In this document: positions 31,887 through 39,761 of the stretch, one piece after another
Numbering within the stretch: position 1 is the stretch's first letter
How the letters are laid out: every line of letters begins with the position of its first letter
Source of the DNA: Thermoguttaceae bacterium
GTDB taxonomy: Bacteria > Planctomycetota > Planctomycetia > Pirellulales > Thermoguttaceae
Direction of reading: 5' to 3'
Assembly (NCBI GenBank): GCA_017559825.1
Contig: JAFYQR010000207.1
Span: 1 to 54,126 of the forward strand
Length of the DNA: 54,126 nucleotides
The notes under the pieces: generated by a model
Database searches by the model: none
What the model was told of the DNA's origin: nothing
The model's input: the letters and a program-made list of their open reading frames with translations, nothing else
Program-made: the position numbers and the translations under genes

Positions 31887-34800
31887 ATGTCGTCGTCGCC
31901 TCGTCGTTTTTTCTTCCCGCTGACCGCGTTCGCGCTCGTCGCCGCCGCCGCTTTCGTTTACGACCGTTATTTCGCGCCGACGCCGAACGCGACGCCCGCC
32001 GACGCGACGAACTTTTCGCTAGCCGGCGCTTCGAGCGTCGACGTCGACGCGCTCGAACGCGTTTTTCCGGGCTTGTCGCGACTTTTCCCCGAAAACGACT
32101 GGCGCCGCGTCTCGCCGAACGTCGTCGTTCCGACGAACCGCGAGGCCGTTTTTCTCTTCCAAGGCGAGCCGATTCTCTCCCCCGACCGCACCCGAGCGAC
32201 GCTCAACGCTTGCTCGATCGTCTTTTTAGCGGCGGACGACGCGCTTTCCCCCGAAGAGCGAATCCGCCAAGCGCTCGTGTTCGAGTCGTCCGACCGCGTC
32301 GTTCTCGAATTTACCAAACCGCTGAACGCGCTCGATTCGTTCGAATCGGCGAACTTCGACTTTTCGACTTTCCTCTCCGGCGAAATGCGGGGCGAGGTCG
32401 TTTTGCGCTCGGACATGAAGTCGCCGACGCCCAAAGACGACGTCGTTTTTCGCACCCGCGATCTCGTCTTTACGGAAAAACAAATTCGGACCAATTTTGG
32501 TTTTTCCTTCCAACTCGGACGGAGCTACGGCTCCGGACGCGGTCTCACGGTCGACCTCGACGTTCCGCTCGCGCTCGAGCGCCGCGCCGCCGAGCCGTCG
32601 GCGAATCCCGAAAACGCCGACGAAACGTTCCGAGCGCGGCTCGACGCGTTTCGCCGCGAAGGCAATCTCGGCTGCGGCTTCTCGATCGAGCAAATCGAAT
32701 TGAACGAGCTCGACGGTTACTCGCGTTTTTACCTCGACGCCGACTTCGTCTCCGACGACGCGAACGAGAAAAACGCCGACGAAATTCCTTACGTCGATAT
32801 TCGCTGCAAAAAAGGCGCGTATTTTTCGTCGAACCCGGACGAGTTCGGCGGCTGGTGCGTTCGCTTCAACGAAGCGGTCGAAGTCGTTTCGTACCGCGAC
32901 GGCGCCAAAGCGGAGCAGCTTCTTTGCGGCGCGCTTTACCTTTACCTGCAAGACCCCGAGTTCGAAAAGTTGGCCGCCGATCGTCCCGACTACCGCGAGT
33001 TCCTCGGACGCAACGCCCCGACCGGATCGCTCGCTCGGCTCGTTCCGACGACGATTCGCGCTCAACGCTCCGCCGACGCGCAAACGCTCGTTCGCGTCGG
33101 CGACGACAAAGCGGAGATCGCCGCCGACGAAATCCAATACGACGTTCGCCGTCGAACGCTGCGCCTCTTCTCCGAAACGCCGGAAGAATCGGCTCGACTC
33201 CGCGCTCAAACCGACGCGCAAATCGACTTTTCCTCGAAAGCCGTTCAAATCCAACTCGACGAAAACTACGAAGTCGAAACGGTTTACGCGAGCGGAAACG
33301 GTCGAATCGACGCGATCTTGCGAGACGGCGACGGGCAAGCGCGACGGCTCCAAGCGGACTGGAAAGACGGTCTGCGCGTCGCGCCGGAACCGGATCGCCC
33401 GAATCTTTACAAGCTCTCGACGACCGGCGCGGTCGCTTTCTCCTTCGACGGCGTCGGAACGTTCTCCGCTCGCGAAGCCGACTTTTGGGCGAAAGCGTTT
33501 CCGCAAGAGAAGGCCGACGATTCGAGCGGGCTTAGTTTCTCAAACGTCGTTCCGATCGGCGCGACCTTTCGAGGCGACGTTCTCTTCCAAGCGCCGCGCG
33601 GCGACGCGCAAATTTCCGAGTCGGTCGTCGTTCGGTTCGCGACCGACGCCGCCGAAACCGCGGCGAACGGCGACGCGCCTTCCGAAACGTCCGACGCGAA
33701 ACCGAGCGGCGGCTCCTCGTTCCTCGCCGAAAAATCGACGCTCGGCGAAGCGGACGGCTCGACGTTCCGGATGAAGGCGCGCAACCTCGATCTTTGGTGC
33801 ACCCTTCGAAGCGAAGCCGAGAACGCGAATAAAATCGCCGCCGTCGAAGTCGAACGAGCGACCCTGCGAGGCGACGTTTCGCTTGTCGAAAACTCGGTCG
33901 AAGGCGTTCCTCAAATGCGCGTCGCCGCCGACGAAGCGGAGCTCGTTTCTCCCGGAACCGCCGCCGCCCGCGTCGTTCTCGTCGGCGACGCGGCGACGTT
34001 CCAAATGCGCGAGCTCGCGCTCAGCGGATACAACGTCGTCGTCGATCGAGCCGCCAACGCGTTCCAAGTCGTCGGCCCCGGCAAATTGGCCGTTCGTCCT
34101 CCCGGAACCGCGGCCGATCAAATCGCTCGCTCGCCGCAAATCGCCCAATTTTTCACCGACGAACCGGTCGAAATCGAATGGGCGGAGGCGATGGCGTTCG
34201 ACGGTCAAACGCTCGCCTTCCGCGGCTCCGCCAAACGCGACGTTCTCATTTCGCAACGCTCGCAAACGCTGAGCTGCCGCGAAGCGCGCTTCACGCTATC
34301 GCGTCCCGTCTCGCTCTTCGAAATCGACGCGCAAACCGCCGAAAACCTCGACGTCGCGACGGTCGAATTTCTCGGCGATTTCGACCGTCCGGTGCGAATC
34401 GACGCGACCACGTTCGGCGGCGCCGCTCCGAACGCGTCGGAAAACGCGGCGTTCTATCAAGCGTTCTTGCAAAACTTGCGTTACGAGCGAACGGAAGAGC
34501 GGTTTTACGCGACCGGCGGCGGAACGCTCCGCGCGACCTTCCGAAGCGGCGACGCGTCGAAGACGCCGATTCCGCTCGTTTCGAAAAACGCCGCCCTGTC
34601 GTCGCCGCCCGCCGCCCCCTCGTCGAGCGCCGACGACGCGACGACTTGGACGACCGTTTGCCTTAAATTTCAAGACCGCGTCGTCGGCGACGTCGCTCGT
34701 CGAGAAATCGTCGCGTCCGGCGGCGTCCGCTCCGTCGCTTGCCAAGCCTCGCGTCCGCGTCTCGACCTCGACGTCGACGTTCCGACGACGCAGCCGAAAG

Positions 34801-35150
34801 ACGCGGTTCGCGTTTCCGGCGACGAAGCGCGCGTCGTTCTCGTCGGCTCGGCGCCGAGCGCGACGGCGGTCGCTTCCGCCGCGACGGAAGAATCGTTCGA
34901 GCTCGACTTGCGCCACAACGTCGTTTTTCGTCGCGAAGACGTTCTTGGACGATGCGACGGCTTAAAATACGTTTCGGCGAAAAATCTCGCGATTCTCTCC
35001 GGCGACGGCTCGACGAAAGCCGCGCTTTACAAGCAGGCGTACTCCGGAGCGCCGCGCGAAACGCTCGGCGAATTCGCCCGCGCGCTTTTCCATCTCGATA
35101 CGAACCGGCTTGAAGTCGAGTCGGTTTCCGCGTCCGGCGTCGCCGATTGA
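31887..35150 (+). CDS. Giant membrane-anchored OstA/LptA-LptC-like protein
   Basis: 1087 residues; AAGGAG 5 nt before the ATG. Residues 7-25 (FFFPLTAFALVAAAAFVY) form an N-terminal anchor like that of LptC. The rest is repeated beta-strand-rich sequence with the rhythm of OstA/LptA jellyrolls: VGDDKAEIAADEIQYDVRRR near 400, QIQLDENYEVETVYASGNGR, LSTTGAVAFSFDGVGTFSAR, RVAADEAELVSPGTAAARVV, and LDLRHNVVFRREDVLGRCDG near 1010. Usual LptA/LptC proteins have ~190 residues, so this looks like a multi-module bridge in one chain. The predicted role is carrying lipopolysaccharide or another lipid across the periplasm; inner-membrane LptB/F/G are not in the window. The domain call rests on pattern recall and needs structure comparison. 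Confidence 0.6.
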   Translation: MSSSPRRFFFPLTAFALVAAAAFVYDRYFAPTPNATPADATNFSLAGASSVDVDALERVFPGLSRLFPENDWRRVSPNVVVPTNREAVFLFQGEPILSPDRTRATLNACSIVFLAADDALSPEERIRQALVFESSDRVVLEFTKPLNALDSFESANFDFSTFLSGEMRGEVVLRSDMKSPTPKDDVVFRTRDLVFTEKQIRTNFGFSFQLGRSYGSGRGLTVDLDVPLALERRAAEPSANPENADETFRARLDAFRREGNLGCGFSIEQIELNELDGYSRFYLDADFVSDDANEKNADEIPYVDIRCKKGAYFSSNPDEFGGWCVRFNEAVEVVSYRDGAKAEQLLCGALYLYLQDPEFEKLAADRPDYREFLGRNAPTGSLARLVPTTIRAQRSADAQTLVRVGDDKAEIAADEIQYDVRRRTLRLFSETPEESARLRAQTDAQIDFSSKAVQIQLDENYEVETVYASGNGRIDAILRDGDGQARRLQADWKDGLRVAPEPDRPNLYKLSTTGAVAFSFDGVGTFSAREADFWAKAFPQEKADDSSGLSFSNVVPIGATFRGDVLFQAPRGDAQISESVVVRFATDAAETAANGDAPSETSDAKPSGGSSFLAEKSTLGEADGSTFRMKARNLDLWCTLRSEAENANKIAAVEVERATLRGDVSLVENSVEGVPQMRVAADEAELVSPGTAAARVVLVGDAATFQMRELALSGYNVVVDRAANAFQVVGPGKLAVRPPGTAADQIARSPQIAQFFTDEPVEIEWAEAMAFDGQTLAFRGSAKRDVLISQRSQTLSCREARFTLSRPVSLFEIDAQTAENLDVATVEFLGDFDRPVRIDATTFGGAAPNASENAAFYQAFLQNLRYERTEERFYATGGGTLRATFRSGDASKTPIPLVSKNAALSSPPAAPSSSADDATTWTTVCLKFQDRVVGDVARREIVASGGVRSVACQASRPRLDLDVDVPTTQPKDAVRVSGDEARVVLVGSAPSATAVASAATEESFELDLRHNVVFRREDVLGRCDGLKYVSAKNLAILSGDGSTKAALYKQAYSGAPRETLGEFARALFHLDTNRLEVESVSASGVAD

Positions 35151-35274
35151 ACGCAAGTCGGCGGCGGCGCCAACCGTAAAGAAACCTTGGAATACGAACG
35201 CCGCCCTTTTGTCGCTCGTCCAACCTTATCGACAACGTAATTTAAAACTATTTCATTTTAAAACGGAACGATTT

Positions 35275-36099
35275 ATGATCGATTACGGATTGAAGGATAA
35301 AGTCGCTCTGATCACCGGCGCGAACAACCCGCAAGGAATCGGAGCGACGACGGCGCTCGCGTTCGCTCGAGAAGGCGCGAAGGTCGTTTTAGTCTATAAG
35401 AAAGTCTTTCGACCGTTCGATAAAAGCAAGACCGATAAAAACGGTTTCGACAGATACTACGAAGCCAACGCGGGAAACGCCGACGTCGCGGCAAGCAAAC
35501 TTCGGGCGATGAACGCCGACTATCTTATTTTAGAAAGCGACATTTCTAACGAGTCCGCCGTAAAAGAAATCTATTCGACCGCGTCGGCGCGTTACGGAAA
35601 AATCGATATTCTGGTAAACAACGCGGCCACGGACGACGAAAACGGTTTCGACACGATAGAGCGAATCACCCCCGACGTTATCGACGACGTCTTCGCGGTT
35701 AACGTGCGAGGAAGCGTTTTGACGACGAGGGAATTTGTTCGGGAATTCGTCGCTCGGCGCGGCGATTACGGACGAATCGTCAATATTTCCACGGACGCGG
35801 CGCAAATTTTCGCGGGACAAATCGCCTACGGCGCGAGCAAAGCCGCTTTAGAAGCCCTTACTCGCAGCGTCGCGCTTGAAGTCGCAAAATACGGAATTAC
35901 GGTAAATTGCGTCGCGCCGGGGCCTACCCAAACCGGCTGGATCGACGCCGAGCTGGAAAAAGCGGTCGTTCCGTTAATCCCGCTCGGCCAATTAATCCAA
36001 CCGGAAGACGTCGCCGAAACGATTCTATTTTTGGCGAGCAAACAGGCGAAAGCGATAACGGGACAAGTAATTAAAACGTCCGGCGGACACGCCCTTTAA
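35275..36099 (+). CDS. Short-chain dehydrogenase/reductase
   Basis: 274 residues from the ATG at 35275 (MIDYGLKDKVALITG); upstream in-frame codons overlap the preceding gene's frame and lack a Shine-Dalgarno. A classical SDR Rossmann enzyme: ITGANNPQGIGATTAL (TGxxxGxG-type with a two-residue expansion), LESDIS, LVNNAAT, catalytic Ser in VNISTDAA, YGASK with catalytic Tyr and Lys, and VNCVAPGPTQTGW. Similar proteins are annotated as 3-oxoacyl-ACP reductase-like or of unknown specificity. The gene and its A+T-rich upstream region use more A/T-ending codons than the neighbours, suggesting lateral acquisition. It stands between the OstA-like and nucleoside-hydrolase-like genes without clear functional links. 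Confidence 0.88.
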   Translation: MIDYGLKDKVALITGANNPQGIGATTALAFAREGAKVVLVYKKVFRPFDKSKTDKNGFDRYYEANAGNADVAASKLRAMNADYLILESDISNESAVKEIYSTASARYGKIDILVNNAATDDENGFDTIERITPDVIDDVFAVNVRGSVLTTREFVREFVARRGDYGRIVNISTDAAQIFAGQIAYGASKAALEALTRSVALEVAKYGITVNCVAPGPTQTGWIDAELEKAVVPLIPLGQLIQPEDVAETILFLASKQAKAITGQVIKTSGGHAL

Positions 36100-36162
36100 A
36101 CCCGATTTTCCCTATTTCGGCGTCGAAATTTCGCGTTTTTTCGCGTCGACGGCGTTTTTTCG

Positions 36163-36191
36163 TTGCGTCGGCGCGCGCTTTGCGTTACAAT
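36163..36191 (+). promoter_or_regulatory. Promoter of the nucleoside-hydrolase-like gene
   Basis: TTGCGT (36163-36168), 17-bp spacer, TACAAT (36186-36191); leader about 80 nt. Confidence 0.6.
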
Positions 36192-36280
36192 CGACGTTAG
36201 AAACGCCGCCGGAAACCGTTTTCCGCTCCGTTTTTGTTTCCGCTTCCGTTTTCCCGATTTAACGCAAGGAGACCGCGCCG

Positions 36281-37429
36281 ATGCTCGACCGCCGCCAATT
36301 CGTCAAAACTTCGCTCGCCGCTTCGTTCTTTTCCGCCGCGTTTGCCTCCGACGCTTCGTTTGAAGCCGCGAACGCCGCCGAAACGCCCCGCGCCGAGCGC
36401 CGACGTCCGCTCGTTCTGCACCAAGCCGACCTCTTTCACGAACACGGCGACCCGGACGACCACTTCGACTTGGCGACGATTTACTCCCTCGCGCTCCAAA
36501 ATCTCGTCGACCTGCGCGGCCTGATTCTCGACTACCCGCCGAGCCGACGCAAGGGCGACCCCGCCGTCGCCGCCGTCGCGCAGATGAACCGTATGTCGCG
36601 CCAAGTCGTCCCTTACGCCGTCGGGTCGAAAGCGCAAATCGAACGTCGCGGCGACAAAGCGCCGAACCTTTCGCCGGACGATTCGGTCGCGGTCGACTTC
36701 ATTATTTCGACGCTCGAACGCGCCGAGGCGCCGGTTCGCATTTCGATCGTCGGTTCCGCGACCGACGTCGCGATCGCGTCGTCGCGCCGCCCGAAACTCT
36801 TCCGCGAGAAGTGCGCCGGGATCTATCTGAACGCGGGCGCCGCTCGCGAAAACCCGGACATGCCCGGCAAACTCGAATTCAACGTCGAGCTAAACCCGCG
36901 CGCTTACGCGACGATGTTCGACCTGACGTGCCCGCTCTACTGGTATCCTTGCTGGACGGTCGTCGAAACGCGCCAAACCGGCGAAAACGGAACGTTTTAC
37001 TGGCTCCCGCACAACAAGGCGTTCGACGGAATCTCGGACGCGCTCGCCGGCTTTTTCGCGTATATGTTCGAGAAAACGCAGAGTTCGCTTTGGCTCAAAG
37101 CGATCGAAAAACGCCCGTCCGACGACGTTTGGGCGAAGATTTTGAGTTCGCGACGCGGCATGTGGTCGACCGCCAGCCTCCTCGCGCTCGCCGATAAAAC
37201 CGTTCTTCGCGACGGTTCCGTCGTCGACCGAACGCCGGAAGTCGACGCGTCCCCCGAAGCGCTCTACCGAATGGAAAATATCCGCGTCTCCTGCGCCGAC
37301 GACGGCCGAACGACTTGGGAGTTTTGCGACGAACCGACCGGACGGCAAATGTTCCGCGTCCTCGACGTTCCGGCGTACCCGAACGCGCTCGCCAAGGCGG
37401 TCAACTCGCTCTTCCGCGCTTTCAAGTGA
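36281..37429 (+). CDS. Tat-exported nucleoside-hydrolase-like protein
   Basis: 382 residues; AAGGAG 9 nt before the ATG. The N-terminus MLDRRQFVKTSLAASFFSAAF is a twin-arginine signal (RRQFVK), so the protein is exported folded. Then comes PLVLHQADLFHEHGDPDDHFD near residues 43-63, where the Asp cluster resembles the DxDxxxDD calcium/ribose site of IUNH-type nucleoside hydrolases, and ATIYSLALQNLVDLRGLILD. Further family-like segments are IVGSATDVAIAS, IYLNAGAA and LTCPLYWYPCW. The first Asp of the classical motif appears replaced (QADLFHEHGDPDDHFD), so activity is not assured. It probably releases or binds ribosides outside the cytoplasmic membrane. Monocistronic, with a bidirectional terminator after it. 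Confidence 0.75.
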   Translation: MLDRRQFVKTSLAASFFSAAFASDASFEAANAAETPRAERRRPLVLHQADLFHEHGDPDDHFDLATIYSLALQNLVDLRGLILDYPPSRRKGDPAVAAVAQMNRMSRQVVPYAVGSKAQIERRGDKAPNLSPDDSVAVDFIISTLERAEAPVRISIVGSATDVAIASSRRPKLFREKCAGIYLNAGAARENPDMPGKLEFNVELNPRAYATMFDLTCPLYWYPCWTVVETRQTGENGTFYWLPHNKAFDGISDALAGFFAYMFEKTQSSLWLKAIEKRPSDDVWAKILSSRRGMWSTASLLALADKTVLRDGSVVDRTPEVDASPEALYRMENIRVSCADDGRTTWEFCDEPTGRQMFRVLDVPAYPNALAKAVNSLFRAFK

Positions 37430-37476
37430 TCGCGAATTATCGCAAACGCCGCCGTTAAACGCTTAACGTCGCCGAC

Positions 37477-37512
37477 AAAAAACGCCGAGCGGGTCGAATC
37501 GCTCGGCGTTTT
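37477..37512. terminator. Bidirectional terminator between convergent genes
   Basis: Stem AACGCCGAGCG/CGCTCGGCGTT (37481-37491 with 37500-37510), 8-nt loop, T4 on the + side and U6 on the minus side. It serves the hydrolase-like gene and the SecA-like gene. Confidence 0.88.
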
Positions 37513-37571
37513 CGGCTTAACGTCGCAAGGCGAAGCGGAATTTCCAGCGTCCGCCGCTCGCGCCGCGTCGG

Positions 37572-39530
37572 TTAGTTCGGCGTGTCGAGGTACGGGTCTT
37601 GCCCCATTCCGCGCTGCATCTTTTTCCGCTCTTTTTCGTAGTAGAGCATCGTTTTGCGGCCGCGATAGCTCTTTTTCTCAACCTTTTTCTGCGCCTTGTA
37701 AAAGCGTTTCCAATCGTTCGGGAACTCGGAGTCCGGCGCTTTTTCTCCTCGTTCTTTCAATTTGCGCGCTTTTTTCGGGCCGCGCGCCTTCTCCAAAATC
37801 TCATCTTCGAGCGAAAGATACTGCCGATACGAGCCCGGGTCGCCCTGGCGTCCGCAGCGCCCGATCAACTGACGGTCGATGCGCGCCGACTCGTGCAGCT
37901 CCGTGCAAACGACGTGCAAGCCGCCGATTTCCAAGATTTCCGGCGGCAACTTGATGTCCGTTCCGCGTCCGGCCATGTTCGTCGAGACGGTGATCTTTCC
38001 CCAATGTCCGGCGCCGGCGACGATCTCCGCTTCCTCCGCGATGCGGTTCGCGTTCAGGACGCAGTGTTCCATCTTCCTCTCGTTCAAAAGGTTCGACAAA
38101 ATTTCCGACTTGTCGATCGTGCGCGTCCCGATCAAAACCGGACGCCCCTGCGCGTGATATTCGGCGATTTCTTCGACGACGGCCTCCCATTTCGCCCGCT
38201 CGGTTCCGAAGACGCGAGTCGGCAACTGCACGCGTTGCGGCGGACGGTTCGTCGGCACCGGCACGACGCGGCACTTGTAAATCCGCGCCAGCTCGGCGCT
38301 TGAAGCGGCGGCGGTCCCGGTCATTCCGGCCAAATGCTCGAAGCGAAGGAAAAAGTCCTGCACCGTAACGCGAGCCGCCTGTCCGGTCGCGACGGTGATT
38401 TCGACGCCCTCTTTCGCCTCGACCGCTTGGTGCACGCCCTCGCGCCACTTGCGTCCTTCGCCGAGACGGCCGGTAAATTCGTCGACGATGACGATTTCGC
38501 CGTCGCGGACGACGTACTGTTGGTCGCGGTGAAACTCGCGGTCGACTTTGATCGCCTGTTTGACGTACTCGTAGACGTGGTAGAGCCCGGTCGCCGCCAT
38601 CGCGTCCGGTTTCGGAAGGTTGCGCGCTTTGCGGCGGCCCTCGCGAGTCAGCTCGACCTGTTTCTTATCGTGGTCGTACTCGTAGTCTTCGTCTTCAACA
38701 AAGTCGTAAATGCGGTCGGCGGCCCACTTATACGCTTCGACTTCCTGCTTTTGCTCTTCGGTCGGAAGCGCGCTGATGATGAGCGGCGTGCTCGCTTCGT
38801 CGATGAGAATCGAGTCTGCCTCGTCGACGAGGCAAAAATACGGCTCCGGACGTTGCGTCGGCTGCTCGTTCTTTTCGCCCTGTTCGCCGAGCATCGCGCC
38901 GAGGAGGTCGGTTTGCCCTTCGCGGATTCGGCGCAAAAGAAGTCGGTCGCGGAGGAAGTCGAAGCCGAACTCCTTCGCGGTGCCGTAGGTAACGTCGCAC
39001 TGGTAGGCTTTGCGGCGTTGGTCGGTTTGCTGTTGCGTTTGAATGACGCCGACGTTCATGCCGAGCGCGCGATAAATCGGGCCCATCAACTCGGCGTCGC
39101 GAGCTGCCAAGTAATCGTTGACGGTCGCGAGGAGCGCGCCCTTCCCGGCCAACGCTCGCAAATAGAGCGGCGCGGTCGCGGTGAGCGTTTTCCCTTCGCC
39201 GGTCTGCATCTCGACGATGGAGCGGTTAAAGATCGCGATTCCGCCGAGAATTTGCACGTCGAAGTGGCGCATTCCGAGCGTTCGATTCCCGGCTTCGCGG
39301 ACGAGCGCGAACGCTTCCGGCAAAATTTTCGCCAACGGTTCGCCGCTCCGAGCGCGGTAGCGCAGCGCGAGGCTCCGTTTGCGCAACTCGTTATCGTTCA
39401 GCTTTTGCATCTCCGGCTCGAGCGCGTTGACCTTATCGAGTTCGTAAGACCAACGGGCGAGGTCGCCTTTGGTCGACTTGGGAATCCAACGCTGGCAAGC
39501 TCGTTTCGCTCCGGACGGTATCGCGCCCAT
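37572..39530 (-). CDS. Short SecA-like ATPase lacking most of the C-terminal scaffold
   Basis: 652 residues; AAGGAGG 7 nt before the ATG. SecA drives preproteins through SecYEG. Seen here: Walker A in VEMQTGEGKTLTATAPLYL near residue 110, YGTAKEFGFDFLRDR, the DEAD motif LVDEADSILIDEASTPLI near 239, the preprotein-crosslinking region, MTGTAAASSAEL, STNMAGRGTDIKLPPE, and IGRCGRQGDPGS near 550. After this nucleotide-binding domain 2 only ~95 basic residues remain, so the helical wing, most of the helical scaffold/two-helix finger and the zinc tail of a normal 830-1100-residue SecA are missing. It is probably a second SecA with a special client set, or a SecA-derived helicase-like motor; a full-length SecA would be expected elsewhere. 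It has a near-perfect promoter at 39627-39655. Confidence 0.85.
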   Translation of the reverse strand: MGAIPSGAKRACQRWIPKSTKGDLARWSYELDKVNALEPEMQKLNDNELRKRSLALRYRARSGEPLAKILPEAFALVREAGNRTLGMRHFDVQILGGIAIFNRSIVEMQTGEGKTLTATAPLYLRALAGKGALLATVNDYLAARDAELMGPIYRALGMNVGVIQTQQQTDQRRKAYQCDVTYGTAKEFGFDFLRDRLLLRRIREGQTDLLGAMLGEQGEKNEQPTQRPEPYFCLVDEADSILIDEASTPLIISALPTEEQKQEVEAYKWAADRIYDFVEDEDYEYDHDKKQVELTREGRRKARNLPKPDAMAATGLYHVYEYVKQAIKVDREFHRDQQYVVRDGEIVIVDEFTGRLGEGRKWREGVHQAVEAKEGVEITVATGQAARVTVQDFFLRFEHLAGMTGTAAASSAELARIYKCRVVPVPTNRPPQRVQLPTRVFGTERAKWEAVVEEIAEYHAQGRPVLIGTRTIDKSEILSNLLNERKMEHCVLNANRIAEEAEIVAGAGHWGKITVSTNMAGRGTDIKLPPEILEIGGLHVVCTELHESARIDRQLIGRCGRQGDPGSYRQYLSLEDEILEKARGPKKARKLKERGEKAPDSEFPNDWKRFYKAQKKVEKKSYRGRKTMLYYEKERKKMQRGMGQDPYLDTPN

Positions 39531-39626
39531 TTCGTTTCCTCCTTAAACCGACAAACGACGCGGCGTTCGAACTCCCGCTCCGCCGCGAAAGCGCCGACGC
39601 TCTTTCCGAACGCGTCGCTCCTCGAT

Positions 39627-39655
39627 ATTATATCGTCAAACGCCCCTTTCGTCAA
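39627..39655 (-). promoter_or_regulatory. Promoter of the SecA-like gene
   Basis: Minus strand TTGACG (39655-39650), 17-bp spacer, perfect TATAAT (39632-39627); leader of about 90 nt. Confidence 0.8.
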
Positions 39656-39689
39656 TCGCGCTTTCCCGCGAACGGTTCCGCGCCCCAAG

Positions 39690-39729
39690 AAACAACGACG
39701 CGCCGAGTTTCCCCGACGCGCCGTCGTTT
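39690..39729. repeat. 40-bp direct repeat, copy A (also terminator-like)
   Basis: Identical at 39 of 40 positions to 41602-41641. On the minus strand it can fold as AACGAC-(bulge)-GCGC against GCGC-GTCGTT and lies 33 nt past the stop of the SUMF1/zinc-ribbon gene. The similarity ends abruptly on both sides. Confidence 0.85.
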
Positions 39730-39761
39730 GTCAAATACGTTAACGCCGATCTTAAATTAAA

